A stretch of 64,000 bases of DNA from Rhodococcus xishaensis (GTDB lineage Bacteria; Actinomycetota; Actinomycetes; Mycobacteriales; Mycobacteriaceae), in assembly GCF_004011825.1 (NCBI RefSeq), contig NZ_RKLO01000004.1:302783-366782 (forward strand), read 5' to 3'. The position numbers and the translations under genes are program-made. The notes below the pieces were generated by a model. That model was not told the DNA's origin and did not search any database. It saw only the letters and a list, made by a program, of their open reading frames with translations. Each line of letters starts with the position of its first letter. The stretch's first letter is position 1. Below are positions 1 to 10,390 of this stretch, piece after piece.

Positions 1-1841
<1,841 letters not shown>

Positions 1842-1848
1842 GGCGGCC

Positions 1849-1885
1849 GGGCCCGTGCACTCTTACGGACCGCTCGCACGGGCCC
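1849..1885 (+). promoter_or_regulatory. gyrB-gyrA intergenic stem-loop
   Basis: A perfect 10-bp inverted repeat (GGGCCCGTGC with GCACGGGCCC) surrounds a 17-base loop. It lies just after the gyrB stop and 37 bases before gyrA. No T-run follows, so it is not a classical terminator. It may be an RNA-processing or attenuation element between the two gyrase cistrons. The function is inferred only. Confidence 0.4.
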
Positions 1886-1922
1886 TCCCCGCTCGCGAAG
1901 TCTTTGATCAGAAAGTGAGCTC

Positions 1923-4433
1923 ATGACCGACACGACGTTGCCCCCCGACGAGCCGTCGCACGACCGCATCGAACCGGTCGACATCCAGCACGAGATGCAG
2001 TCCAGCTACATCGATTACGCGATGAGCGTGATCGTGGGTCGGGCGCTGCCCGACGTGCGTGACGGCCTCAAGCCCGTTCACCGCCGCGTGTTGTACGCAA
2101 TGTACGACAACGGCTACCGCCCGGACCGCGGGTACGTGAAGTCCGCCCGTCCGGTCGCGGACACCATGGGTAACTACCATCCGCACGGCGACTCCTCGAT
2201 CTACGACACCCTTGTGCGTATGGCGCAGCCGTGGTCGCTGCGCTACCCGCTGGTCGACGGCCAGGGCAACTTCGGTTCCCGAGGCAACGACGGCGCGGCC
2301 GCGATGCGGTACACCGAGTGTCGACTCACGCCGCTCGCGATGGAGATGACGCGTGAAATTGACGAGGAGACAGTCGATTTCGCTCCGAATTACGACGGCA
2401 AGACGCAGGAGCCGACGGTCCTGCCGTCCCGCGTGCCGAACCTGCTGATCAACGGATCCGGCGGCATCGCCGTCGGTATGGCCACCAACATCCCGCCGCA
2501 CAACCTCAACGAGGTCGCCGAGGCCATCTACTGGGCTCTCGACAACCACGAGGCCGACGAGGAGGCCACGCTCGAGGCCGTCATGGAGCGGGTCAAGGGA
2601 CCGGATTTCCCGACCTCGGGCCTCATCGTGGGCGGACAGGGCATCCAGGATGCCTACCGCACCGGCCGTGGTTCGATCCGCATGCGCGGTGTCGTGGAGG
2701 TGGAAGAAGCCGATCGCGGCGCCACCCAGATCGTCATCACCGAGTTGCCGTACCAGGTCAACCCGGACAACCTGATCACGTCGATCGCCGAGCAGGTGCG
2801 CGACGGCAAGATCGCCGGCATCTCCAAGATCGAGGATCAGTCGTCCGACCGCGTGGGCATGCGCATCGTCGTCGTCGTCAAGCGCGACGCCGTCGCGAAG
2901 GTGGTGCTCAACAACCTGTACAAGCACTCGCAGCTGCAGACGAGCTTCGGTGCGAACATGCTGTCGATCGTCGACGGCGTGCCGCGCACCCTCCGGCTCG
3001 ACCAGATGATCCGCCTGTACGTGACCCATCAGCTCGAGGTCATCGTCCGGCGCACCCGCTATCGGCTGCGTAAGAAGGAGGAGCGGGCCCACATCCTGCG
3101 CGGTCTGGTCAAGGCGCTCGACGCCCTCGACGAGGTCATCGCGCTGATCCGAGCGTCGCAGACCGTCGAAGACGCCCGGACAGGCCTGATCGAGCTGCTC
3201 GAGATAGACGAGGTCCAGGCGCAGGCCATCCTCGACATGCAGCTACGCAAACTGGCGGCCCTCGAGCGACAGAAGATCATCGATGAGCTGGCCGAGATCG
3301 AGCGCGAGATCGCCGACCTGAAGGACATCCTCGACAAGCCCGAGCGGCAGCGCGCGATCGTCCGCGACGAACTCACGGAGATCGTCGACAAGTACGGCGA
3401 TGACCGGCGCACCCGGATCATCGCGGCCGACGGCGACGTCACCGACGAGGACCTCATCGCCCGCGAAGACGTGGTCGTCACGATTACCGAGACCGGGTAC
3501 GCCAAGCGCACCAAGACCGACCTCTACCGCTCACAGAAGCGCGGTGGCAAGGGCGTCCAGGGCGCCGGCCTCAAGCAGGACGACCTGGTCAAGCACTTCT
3601 TCGTCAGCTCGACGCACGACTGGATCCTGTTCTTCACAACCAAGGGTCGGGTGTACCGCCTCAAGGCGTACGAGCTGCCCGAGGCCAACCGCACCGCCCG
3701 CGGCCAGCATGTCGCGAATCTGTTGGCGTTCCAAGCGGACGAGCGGATCGCGCAGATCATCCAGCTCAAGTCTTACGAGGATGCGCCGTACCTGGTCCTC
3801 GCGACCCGCAACGGCCTCGTCAAGAAGTCGAAGCTGACCGATTTCGACTCCAACCGCAGTGGCGGCATCGTCGCGGTCAATTTGCGCGGCGAAGACGAGC
3901 TGGTGGGCGCCGTGCTCTCTTCGGCCGACGACGATCTACTGCTCGTCTCGGCCAAGGGCCAGTCGATCCGCTTCTCCGCGACCGACGACGCGCTGCGCCC
4001 GATGGGCCGCGCGACGTCCGGTGTGCAGGGCATGCGGTTCAACCAGGACGACGAACTGCTGTCGCTCAACGTGGTACGCGACGGCACATACCTACTGGTG
4101 GCAACGTCCGGCGGGTACGCCAAGCGCACCCCCATCGAGGACTACGTCGCACAGGGTCGCGGTGGAAAGGGTGTTCTGACAATCCAGTACGACGCGAGAC
4201 GTGGCACCCTGGTTGGTGCGGTCATCGTCGACGACGACGACGAGCTGTACGCGATCACCTCGGGTGGCGGCGTCATTCGCACCGCGGCCAGGCAGGTGCG
4301 CAAGGCCGGCCGACAAACGAAGGGCGTGCGCTTGATGAATCTCGGGGAGGGTGACACCCTGCTCGCGATCGCACGAAATGCAGACGAGCCAGAGGAAGGT
4401 GCTTCAGGTTCCGATGGAGCGAAGGAGTCGTAG
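1923..4433 (+). CDS. gyrA: DNA gyrase subunit A
   Basis: GyrA (836 aa) is the DNA breakage-reunion subunit of gyrase. The catalytic tyrosine is Y130 in AAMRYTE. The quinolone-resistance region reads [16 protein letters not shown], so the position equivalent to E. coli Ser83 is S91 and that equivalent to Asp87 is D95. M. tuberculosis carries Ala at the first of these. The C-terminal half contains repeated beta-pinwheel blades, including a GQSIRF segment and repeated GKGV motifs. No intein interrupts the active-site region, unlike some mycobacterial gyrA genes. The ATG start is preceded by AAAGTGAG. The next gene starts immediately after the stop. Confidence 0.98.
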   Translation: MTDTTLPPDEPSHDRIEPVDIQHEMQSSYIDYAMSVIVGRALPDVRDGLKPVHRRVLYAMYDNGYRPDRGYVKSARPVADTMGNYHPHGDSSIYDTLVRMAQPWSLRYPLVDGQGNFGSRGNDGAAAMRYTECRLTPLAMEMTREIDEETVDFAPNYDGKTQEPTVLPSRVPNLLINGSGGIAVGMATNIPPHNLNEVAEAIYWALDNHEADEEATLEAVMERVKGPDFPTSGLIVGGQGIQDAYRTGRGSIRMRGVVEVEEADRGATQIVITELPYQVNPDNLITSIAEQVRDGKIAGISKIEDQSSDRVGMRIVVVVKRDAVAKVVLNNLYKHSQLQTSFGANMLSIVDGVPRTLRLDQMIRLYVTHQLEVIVRRTRYRLRKKEERAHILRGLVKALDALDEVIALIRASQTVEDARTGLIELLEIDEVQAQAILDMQLRKLAALERQKIIDELAEIEREIADLKDILDKPERQRAIVRDELTEIVDKYGDDRRTRIIAADGDVTDEDLIAREDVVVTITETGYAKRTKTDLYRSQKRGGKGVQGAGLKQDDLVKHFFVSSTHDWILFFTTKGRVYRLKAYELPEANRTARGQHVANLLAFQADERIAQIIQLKSYEDAPYLVLATRNGLVKKSKLTDFDSNRSGGIVAVNLRGEDELVGAVLSSADDDLLLVSAKGQSIRFSATDDALRPMGRATSGVQGMRFNQDDELLSLNVVRDGTYLLVATSGGYAKRTPIEDYVAQGRGGKGVLTIQYDARRGTLVGAVIVDDDDELYAITSGGGVIRTAARQVRKAGRQTKGVRLMNLGEGDTLLAIARNADEPEEGASGSDGAKES

Positions 4434-5654
4434 TTGAGCACTCCCCAAAAGTCCGGTGAGCAAGACAGGGGCGACAAGCCGGACCAGCAGTCGGAGGAGT
4501 CCGTCGAGCCCCAGGCGTCGCAGCGTCCTGGCGACCAGGAGGCCGACGGGAAGCCGGGCCAGCAGTCGGAGGAGTCCGTCGAATCCCAGGCGTCGCAGCG
4601 TCCTGGCGACCAGGAGGCCGACGGGAAGCCGGGCCAGCAGTCGGAGGAGTCCGTCGAGGTGAACGACGGGAAGCCCGTCGCCGGTCCGGCAGACGTGGAG
4701 GCCGGTCCGGCCGACGTCGAGGACGGACCGGAACCGAAGCGCCCGCAGGCCGAGACGTCCGGGCAGCCGGCGCAACCTGAGGCGAAGGAGGCCGACGGAA
4801 ATCGGCTGGGCCAGCCGGCTCCGGGCGGTCCGGCAGGAGGGCCCAAGCCTCCCGTCGTACCCTCCCAGCCGGGTACGAACGGTGCGGCGAAGCCGCCCGC
4901 CGAGACCCGGCCGGTCGTGACCGGCACGGCGGCACCGAAGCCTCCGTCGACGCCGGCACAGCCTGCGCCCGCCCAGACTGGCAGCGCCGACACGCCCATC
5001 GTTGCCGGCGCGGCCGCGCCCAAACAGCCGACTCCGGCACCCGGCGGCGGCGCCGAGACCGGAGGCAGGGGTGCGGCAAAGGCGGAAGCCAGGGCAGCTG
5101 CCCAAATGAAGGCTGCGGTCATCGACGGGCCGACCCGGAACATCGCGCGCACCGACTTGGCGAAGGACATGCCGGACCTGTCGTCGGTCAAGCATCCGGC
5201 GCCCAGTCGAGCCACAGCACCTACCGGATCCTCGGCGCCGGCCGGGGTAAGCAAGCCGACCGCAGCCCCGCGCACCGTCTCCGCGCCCGCGGAGGGGAAG
5301 AAGCTGCGAGCTACCGTTCAGGTGCGCCGCATCGACCCGTGGTCGACACTCAAAGTGTCGCTCGTGATCTCGATCGCGTTGTTCTTCGTGTGGATGGTGG
5401 CCGTCGGTCTCCTGTATCTCGTGCTTGACGGCATGGGTGTCTGGGACCGACTCAACACTGCCTTCAATTCGATCGTCACCGACGCGAGCAGTGGCGGACT
5501 CGTGACGTCCGGACAGGTGTTCGGTTACTCGGCCTTGATCGGGCTCATGAATATGGTGCTGTTGACAGCACTCGCGACAATTGGTTCGTTCATTTACAAC
5601 CTATGCTCCGACTTGGTCGGCGGTGTGCAGGTTACGTTGGCGGACCCGGACTGA
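4434..5654 (+). CDS. DUF3566 membrane protein with disordered repeat N-terminus
   Basis: This 406-aa protein matches the actinobacterial DUF3566 family (position of Rv0007 in M. tuberculosis), always found just after gyrA. Residues 1-300 are Pro/Ala/Gln/Glu-rich and look disordered; they begin with 25-residue tandem repeats. The conserved part is the last 120 residues. It starts near [12 protein letters not shown] and carries two membrane segments (about 308-330 and 365-390). TTG is chosen as start because it directly follows the gyrA stop and has AAGGAG six bases upstream, inside gyrA. This spacing implies translational coupling to gyrA. The molecular function is not established; DivIVA-like or envelope roles would be guesses. 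Confidence 0.85.
   Translation: MSTPQKSGEQDRGDKPDQQSEESVEPQASQRPGDQEADGKPGQQSEESVESQASQRPGDQEADGKPGQQSEESVEVNDGKPVAGPADVEAGPADVEDGPEPKRPQAETSGQPAQPEAKEADGNRLGQPAPGGPAGGPKPPVVPSQPGTNGAAKPPAETRPVVTGTAAPKPPSTPAQPAPAQTGSADTPIVAGAAAPKQPTPAPGGGAETGGRGAAKAEARAAAQMKAAVIDGPTRNIARTDLAKDMPDLSSVKHPAPSRATAPTGSSAPAGVSKPTAAPRTVSAPAEGKKLRATVQVRRIDPWSTLKVSLVISIALFFVWMVAVGLLYLVLDGMGVWDRLNTAFNSIVTDASSGGLVTSGQVFGYSALIGLMNMVLLTALATIGSFIYNLCSDLVGGVQVTLADPD
4476..4660 (+). repeat. 75-bp tandem repeat inside the DUF3566 gene
   Basis: Two full 75-bp units (4476-4550 and 4551-4625) and a partial third unit are nearly identical at DNA level. Each encodes 25 residues starting [11 protein letters not shown]. The unit length is a multiple of three, so copy-number change would keep the frame. 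Confidence 0.9.
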
Positions 5655-5729
5655 TCAGGAGGAACAGTGCTCCGCCGGACTCGTTTTGGTGTCCACCGCT
5701 CCGGTGGGGTACTGTTCTGCCTGGTTCGA

Positions 5730-5803
5730 GGGCCTATAGCTCAGGCGGTTAGAGCGCTTCGCTGATAACGAAGAGGTCGGAGGTTCAAGTCCTCCTAGGC
5801 CCA
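5730..5803 (+). tRNA. tRNA-Ile (anticodon GAT)
   Basis: A 74-base cloverleaf: acceptor GGGCCTA pairs with TAGGCCC, and the anticodon stem-loop is CTTCG-CTGATAA-CGAAG giving GAT. The T-loop is GTTCAAGTC, with A as discriminator. CCA is not encoded. It is in the conserved post-gyrA position. Confidence 0.97.
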
Positions 5804-5830
5804 CTCCACGTGCCGACGAAGGGGTACCAC

Positions 5831-5941
5831 ATGAAGGTTGTCCTGATAGTAGGAGCCGGATTGCTGGTTGCGTTCGGAATCGCCAAGTTGCTCGACAAGC
5901 GACGCGGTACCGACGTCTGGCACGAGGTCACAAGTCGCTGA
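5831..5941 (+). CDS. DLW-39 family small membrane protein
   Basis: This 36-aa ORF lies between tRNA-Ile and tRNA-Ala, the conserved place of the short DLW-39 family proteins in mycobacteria and relatives. It has one N-terminal hydrophobic helix (residues 3-18, VVLIVGAGLLVAFGIA), a basic KLLDKRR segment and a DVWHEVT tail matching the family's D-L/V-W-H-E signature. The ATG is preceded by GAAGGGGTACCAC, which gives a good ribosome site. It is too short for most ORF callers. The function is unknown. Confidence 0.85.
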   Translation: MKVVLIVGAGLLVAFGIAKLLDKRRGTDVWHEVTSR

Positions 5942-5965
5942 TCCGGCTGCCGGAGCAGTGCAGAC

Positions 5966-6038
5966 GGGGCCTTAGCTCAGTTGGTAGAGCGCTGCCTTTG
6001 CAAGGCAGATGTCAGGAGTTCGAATCTCCTAGGCTCCA
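5966..6038 (+). tRNA. tRNA-Ala (anticodon TGC)
   Basis: A 73-base cloverleaf: acceptor GGGGCCT pairs with AGGCTCC (one G-U), and the anticodon loop TTTGCAA gives TGC. The T-arm is GGAGTTCGAATCTCC. CCA is not encoded. Confidence 0.97.
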
Positions 6039-6056
6039 CAAGTTGATCCGCAGAAC

Positions 6057-6095
6057 AGAGCCACTTACTCGGTAGCGAGTAGGTGGCTCTTTCTC
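6057..6095 (+). terminator. Rho-independent terminator after tRNA-Ala
   Basis: A 15-bp stem (6057-6071 with 6076-6090, one G-U) with loop GTAG is followed by TTTCT. This is a good intrinsic terminator for the tRNA transcript. Confidence 0.85.
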
Positions 6096-6140
6096 GTACG
6101 TGTGCTTGGGCGCTCCGGTGGTTCGGATCGCCCGCTGCGA

Positions 6141-6176
6141 CAGTGCCCCACCGCCGCGTGAGACGGTGGGGCACTG
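6141..6176. terminator. 13-bp perfect hairpin without U-tract
   Basis: CAGTGCCCCACCG (6141-6153) pairs perfectly with CGGTGGGGCACTG (6164-6176). It lies between the tRNA terminator and the convergent small ORF, so it may end minus-strand transcription. No T-run is seen on either side. Confidence 0.5.
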
Positions 6177-6222
6177 CTCCAGAATTTCGGAGTCCGCGCG
6201 AGCGCGCAGGCGATCTCTCAGA

Positions 6223-6351
6223 TCACAGGATTGTGGCCACCAGGCTGATCAAGCCGAGAGCCGTGCCGATACCCGAAATTGCACTGCCGACGTTGCCGAG
6301 AAAATCAGCGGCCCGATCGATCTGATCGATTTGGTCTGGTGATGAGCCCAT
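6223..6351 (-). CDS. 42-aa amphipathic/hydrophobic small protein
   Basis: This small ORF has a strong ribosome site, GAGGAG five bases before its ATG. The first 14 residues are polar (MGSSPDQIDQIDRA). The rest is Gly/Ala/Ile-rich and can form one helix, including FLGNVGSAISGIG and LGLISLVATIL at the end. There is no signal peptide. It lies about 135 bases downstream of the ketosteroid isomerase on the same strand. I recognise no family. Its size resembles the very short helical porins of Corynebacteriales, but this is speculation. An alternative is a toxin or membrane peptide. Confidence 0.5.
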   Translation of the reverse strand: MGSSPDQIDQIDRAADFLGNVGSAISGIGTALGLISLVATIL

Positions 6352-6485
6352 GGCTACTCCTCTTCGAGATGTGGTGGACGCGCTCCGCGCTATGGCAAGC
6401 TACCGCAGACCACCTCGATTTGCACCAATTCGTTATACGAGAGGGCTCGTGTTCGAGATTTCTCGAGGCTGCGATCAGACCCGGT

Positions 6486-6860
6486 TCAACCGGTGATCAT
6501 GTCTTCCTGGGACCACACAGCACGCATGCTGAGGATCTTGCCGTCGTCGTCGAACTCCATGACGTCGATGGGCGCGATCTCGAACGTCTGGTCCCCCATC
6601 TTGGTGATCAGACGGAAATGGAACGCTGCCGTGTTGGCCGCGATGCGCAGGGTGACCAGCTCGGCCTCCTGCTCGAGCGGCTCGATGATCTGGTAGAACT
6701 CGCGGATCGACTCGCGGGTGGTGCGAACCGGGGTACCTACCGGATCCTCGACCGTGGCGCCCTCGGCATAGAGCGCCAGGATGTCGTCCGCGGTGCCTGT
6801 CGCCACGCCCTTGATGTAGCGCTCGACGGTATTCCGGATGCTTTCGGGTGACGCAGGCAT
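6486..6860 (-). CDS. Steroid delta-isomerase (ketosteroid isomerase family)
   Basis: This 124-aa protein has the NTF2-like fold signature of delta5-3-ketosteroid isomerase, which moves the steroid C5=C6 double bond to C4=C5. The classical catalytic residues line up: Y15 in RYIKG, D39 in ATVEDPVG and D99 in APIDVMEF. The length equals that of the Comamonas and Pseudomonas enzymes. The ATG has GGAGGG seven bases upstream. A KstR-type box lies 17 bases before the start codon, which places it in the cholesterol/steroid regulon. It is divergent from the secreted protein at 7050. SnoaL-like non-steroid enzymes share the fold, but the intact triad supports the steroid call. Confidence 0.88.
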   Translation of the reverse strand: MPASPESIRNTVERYIKGVATGTADDILALYAEGATVEDPVGTPVRTTRESIREFYQIIEPLEQEAELVTLRIAANTAAFHFRLITKMGDQTFEIAPIDVMEFDDDGKILSMRAVWSQEDMITG

Positions 6861-6876
6861 TGTGACCCTCCATAGG

Positions 6877-6890
6877 TAGAACGTGTTTCA
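6877..6890. promoter_or_regulatory. KstR-type operator upstream of ketosteroid isomerase
   Basis: TAGAACGTGTTTCA fits the published KstR consensus TnnAACnnGTTnnA at every fixed position. KstR is the TetR-family repressor of cholesterol catabolism in Mycobacterium and Rhodococcus. The site lies in the isomerase leader or promoter. Confidence 0.7.
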
Positions 6891-7049
6891 GTTGAGGGTA
6901 TCCCAGTGACATTCCTCGGAACACACCCTTTCGGTACCCACTCATACCGCTCGTTCGGTGTGGGAATGGCCCCGAAAGTGGGTTGACATCACATCCTGTT
7001 GGCTAATGTGACGCAAGGCCCACTTCGACAAGTCATGTCGGGAGCTGCG

Positions 7050-7673
7050 ATGAAGCTCGGGAAGATAGTCGCCACAGCCGCATTCGCCACGATGGCCGTC
7101 GCCGTGGGATCGGGAACCGCCTCCGCCGATCCCGCCGCGATCGTCGGCACCCCCTCCATGGCACAAGGCAGCGCGCAGGGAGTGGAATACGCCGCGACCG
7201 CAGAGCCGTCGAATGGAACGGTCACCACCGTGCTCGATACCGGAACATTCCGCATCGAGGCCGACGGCCGTCAGGTTTCCGTCGTGCGGAGCGATGGTGC
7301 CGTCGTCGGCGCGCTCCCGCTCAGCTATCGCCTCGACGGTCGGATGTTCCCCATCGCAGGCAGCGTAGGAAACGACGGTCGGACACTGACGTTGACGCCG
7401 CAGCAGAATCCGCTGCCTATTGAACAGGTTCGCATCGACGATCCAGCCGCACAGCAGAAGCTGATGGAAGAAGTACAGAAGAACCAGGCGGGCGCGATCA
7501 TTGGCAACGTCGTCGGATCCATCGTCGGACTCGCTGTGGGTTGCGTCATCGGCGTCATCGGCGGCTGTATCCCGGGACTGATCGTGGGTGGCGTCGTCGG
7601 TGCGGTGATCGGAATGGACATCCAAGGTGGCCCGCCCATGCGAGAGGCCTTCTTTGAGTTCATAAGTCCGTGA
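7050..7673 (+). CDS. Secreted protein with glycine-zipper C-terminus (DUF8020-like)
   Basis: This 207-aa secreted protein starts MKLGKIVATAAF and has a Sec signal ending GTASA before DPAAIVG (cleavage near residue 26). The middle part (about 45-130) is a compact beta-rich domain, with LDTGTFRIEADGRQVSVV and an ALPLSYRLDG segment. This pattern recurs in Rhodococcus and Nocardia secreted proteins grouped as DUF8020. The end (about 150-190) is a glycine-zipper hydrophobic stretch with GNVVGSIVGLAVG repeats and two cysteines. That could insert in the mycolate outer membrane. GGGAG lies five bases before the chosen ATG; an in-frame ATG at 7035 is possible. The function is unknown. Confidence 0.65.
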   Translation: MKLGKIVATAAFATMAVAVGSGTASADPAAIVGTPSMAQGSAQGVEYAATAEPSNGTVTTVLDTGTFRIEADGRQVSVVRSDGAVVGALPLSYRLDGRMFPIAGSVGNDGRTLTLTPQQNPLPIEQVRIDDPAAQQKLMEEVQKNQAGAIIGNVVGSIVGLAVGCVIGVIGGCIPGLIVGGVVGAVIGMDIQGGPPMREAFFEFISP

Positions 7674-8238
7674 AATCTGGCCTTCTTCGCCGCACATCCG
7701 TACTCGAGGGCGCCGATCGATGTGGAAGCAGGTGTATTCCAGCGAAAACGGGGACACGAACGTTCGATTGGCGCTCCAATGAACACGTGGGTGTGGACGA
7801 ACTGCCACGCAGCAGACTCCGGAGGAGCTCTCGCGGAGTTACGGAGGGGCGCCACATCGGGATCGGCTCGGGCACCGTCGGTGCACTGAGGGTCGTGCTC
7901 ACCCCGAACACCCGTGTCGGGCGAACCAAATCGAAGTTCCCACTCTACGCGCACGTGCGCTCAAATGATCCGGCTGAAGCGGGCTGCAGGATCGCGGCGA
8001 GGGGGCCCTAGTCCGGTGTTGCGACAGGGTGGTCGATCCAACCGACGTACGCTGTCTTCGATCGGGCTGACGTTCGGGGAGGTTGAGGTCGATCGCGGCA
8101 TGTGGCAGGGGGTGCCGACATTGGTGCGTCCGTTGGTGATCGGGCGCGCCGAATACGGAAACCAGGCAGTGGGTGTCTGAGCACACGACGGACTGGTCTG
8201 ACTAGGGGCCGTTTGGCCATAGAAGCAGGGGGATGGGA
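7674..8238. other. 565-base gap without a convincing gene
   Basis: Several overlapping open frames exist on both strands, but none has a good ribosome site, a recognisable domain or typical codon use. It probably holds the promoter of the following regulator. No clear repeat or operator was seen. Confidence 0.5.
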
Positions 8239-9501
8239 ATGACTCGAATGGGAAGCGCCGCGTTGGCGCCCGACACTGGTAGGCGTGGCAAGCAGGACAA
8301 GCGCACCGAGATCCTCGCGGTGTCTTCGGATCTGTTCGCCGCCAAGGGATACACGGGCACGTCGATGCGGGACATTGCGGCTGACACCGGAATGCTGGCC
8401 GGCAGCCTCTACTACCACTTCGCTTCGAAGGAGGTGCTGGCCGCGACGATGGTCCGCGCGCTCCGTGACGACGTCGTGGCGGCCACACAGAGCCCTGAGG
8501 TTCCGACGGACTCGCCGCTGGATGCGATCCGCCGGTTCGCACGGAGGATCGCGGAGGTGTCCGCACGGCACCCTGGTGCACTGCAGGTGTGTCATGGCGT
8601 GCCGGAGATGCGAAACGCGGAACTGGAGACGCTACTCAGCTCCGAGCCGCGATGGTCGGACAAGAAGTGGCAAGCGTTGGTTGGCGACGCCGAGAATGCC
8701 AGTCTGGTTCGCCCCGAGGTAGATACGCGGATACTGCGTGAGGTCTTGCGGGTGGCGCTGACTTACAGTGCGACGGTTGCGCCGACCGGATCATCGGCCC
8801 GCAGGGTCGCGGATTGCATGGTGGACATGCTGTTCCACGGTCTCGCGACCAAGCCGGCGGATGATGACCTTTCCGACTCCGAGGCAGCTCGGGTTGCTCG
8901 TGAAGTGATCACCTCGTGGGATCGCGGAGACTCCAGAATGCTGTCCGACAGACGAGATCGCATTCTCGAGGCCGCCCGGCACGTCTTCGCCGAACGTGGC
9001 TGCGACGCCACGACCACTCGCGACATCGCGAACGCGGTCGGCTTGACCCAGGGCAGCCTCTACCACCACTTCGATTCTCGTGACGCGATTCTCGTCGCGA
9101 TCCTCGAGGGGTTCTCGTCCCGCATGAGGGAGGCGCACGAGGCGATCGGGGCAGTAGCCGGCACCCCGCTCGAGACCATCGATGCGCTCATCCGGGTACG
9201 TACTGCTGCAGGCAAGCGCTTCGAACCCGAGGTGTCGATCCTCAAGTCGTGGGCGATGCTCGTCGCCACCGGAAAATTCGACTTCCTCGAGCAAGACCGT
9301 CGGAAGACGCACCGAGTGTGGGAACGGGCGTGCGCGGCGGGCGTGCGTGACGGCAGCATCACGATGCCCGCCTCGACCCGACTGGTGATTCAGTGCCTCG
9401 GGGAGATCCTGTGGTCCACCCATGCAGTGTCGCGGATCTCAACCGAACGCCTGACCAGGTACAACCTCGAGACCGTCCTGTGGGGCGCCTCACCGAAGTA
9501 G
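8239..9501 (+). CDS. Tandem double TetR-family regulator
   Basis: This 420-aa protein consists of two complete TetR units fused head to tail. Unit 1 (about 15-215) has the helix-turn-helix GYTGTSMRDIAADTGMLAGS followed by LYYHFASKE. Unit 2 (about 235-420) has TTTRDIANAVGLTQGSLYHH followed by FDSRDAI. Each HTH is followed by a helical region the size of a ligand-binding domain. Usual TetR proteins are 190-220 aa and act as dimers, so this may be a covalent pseudo-dimer. ATG 8239 is preferred because AGGGGG lies six bases upstream; ATG 8233 abuts that site. No adjacent target gene is obvious. Confidence 0.85.
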   Translation: MTRMGSAALAPDTGRRGKQDKRTEILAVSSDLFAAKGYTGTSMRDIAADTGMLAGSLYYHFASKEVLAATMVRALRDDVVAATQSPEVPTDSPLDAIRRFARRIAEVSARHPGALQVCHGVPEMRNAELETLLSSEPRWSDKKWQALVGDAENASLVRPEVDTRILREVLRVALTYSATVAPTGSSARRVADCMVDMLFHGLATKPADDDLSDSEAARVAREVITSWDRGDSRMLSDRRDRILEAARHVFAERGCDATTTRDIANAVGLTQGSLYHHFDSRDAILVAILEGFSSRMREAHEAIGAVAGTPLETIDALIRVRTAAGKRFEPEVSILKSWAMLVATGKFDFLEQDRRKTHRVWERACAAGVRDGSITMPASTRLVIQCLGEILWSTHAVSRISTERLTRYNLETVLWGASPK

Positions 9502-9622
9502 CGGAACCATAGGGGGAGGACGTCCGGGGCGTCCCCGATTCTGCTGGAGTAGCGGGTCGGGGATCTCCGGGCTACAGCTGAATCATGTATCACGGCAACG
9601 GCATTCACCGTCCCGCGGAGGG

Positions 9623-9799
9623 CTACTGCGGTCGTGGATCCTTCAGTGACGGCGGACGCGGCGCCACCGGCGGCATCTCGGGGCGCCGTGTGAGTGCGAT
9701 CGCCGCGGCACCGGCCGCGGCTACGGCGACACCGACGCCGATCAGCACTCGGCGACCTGCCGACGTCGGGGTAACAGCACTCTTGGTGGTACGCGTCAT
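9623..9799 (-). CDS. Short CwsA-like cell wall/division membrane protein
   Basis: This 58-aa ORF lies between tRNA-Ala and ppiA on the minus strand, the position of cwsA (Rv0008c) in mycobacteria. It has one membrane helix (about residues 18-37) followed by a Pro-rich tail, RRPEMPPVAPRPPSLKDPRP. That tail resembles the mycobacterial CwsA C-terminus (RPEPSPRPPSVEVQPRP). Mycobacterial CwsA is about 145 aa and carries a long N-terminal cytoplasmic helix that is absent here. The frame stays open another 23 codons upstream, but those codons overlap the ppiA promoter. CwsA interacts with CrgA and Wag31 in mycobacteria; a similar role here is inferred. Confidence 0.6.
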   Translation of the reverse strand: MTRTTKSAVTPTSAGRRVLIGVGVAVAAAGAAAIALTRRPEMPPVAPRPPSLKDPRPQ

Positions 9800-9858
9800 G
9801 ACATCACTTTTGCACACGTCGTGGGCGGGGCGACCGAGGGCAGTGGCACGATAGAGGG

Positions 9859-10380
9859 GTGACTTCACAGACTGCTACCGCAACGCTGCACACCAACCGT
9901 GGCGACATCAAGATCGCGCTGTTCGGTAACCATGCGCCGAAGACCGTCGAGAACTTCGTCGGCCTCGCGAACGGCTCAAAGGAGTACACCACGCAGAACG
10001 CAAAGGGAGGCGCCGACGGCCCGTTCTACGACGGCGCAATCTTCCATCGGGTCATCGACGGCTTCATGATCCAGGGCGGCGACCCGACCGGTACCGGCCG
10101 CGGGGGTCCGGGCTACAAGTTTGCCGACGAGTTCCACCCGGAGTTGCAGTTCGATCGCGGCTATCTGCTGGCGATGGCGAACGCCGGCCCGGGCACCAAC
10201 GGCTCGCAGTTCTTCATCACCGTCGGCCCGACGCCGCATCTCAACCGGCGCCACACCATCTTCGGTGAGGTGCAGGACGAGGACTCGAAGAAGGTTGTCG
10301 ACGCCATCGCGACCACAGCAACGGACCGGGCCGACCGCCCGGTCGACGACGTCGTGATCAACAGCATCACCATCGCGTAA
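9859..10380 (+). CDS. ppiA: Peptidyl-prolyl cis-trans isomerase (cyclophilin A type)
   Basis: This 173-aa single-domain cytoplasmic cyclophilin accelerates cis-trans isomerisation of Xaa-Pro bonds. Family motifs are [34 protein letters not shown] and [12 protein letters not shown]. No signal peptide is present. The GTG start overlaps an AGAGGGG ribosome site. It is divergent from the CwsA-like gene and is followed after 10 bases by the rhomboid gene. This order is conserved in mycobacteria (Rv0009-Rv0010c region), apart from the rhomboid. Confidence 0.96.
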   Translation: MTSQTATATLHTNRGDIKIALFGNHAPKTVENFVGLANGSKEYTTQNAKGGADGPFYDGAIFHRVIDGFMIQGGDPTGTGRGGPGYKFADEFHPELQFDRGYLLAMANAGPGTNGSQFFITVGPTPHLNRRHTIFGEVQDEDSKKVVDAIATTATDRADRPVDDVVINSITIA

Positions 10381-10390
10381 GGACTCACGG

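Noticed and set aside
1908-3092. 394-aa minus-strand frame inside gyrA
   Set aside because: Shadow of gyrA codon bias, with no family resemblance.
1923-4433. Possible intein in gyrA
   Set aside because: The active-site Tyr region is continuous and the protein has normal length.
7670-8011. 113-aa plus-strand ORF after the secreted protein
   Set aside because: No ribosome site, Arg/Ser-rich composition, and no recognisable domain.
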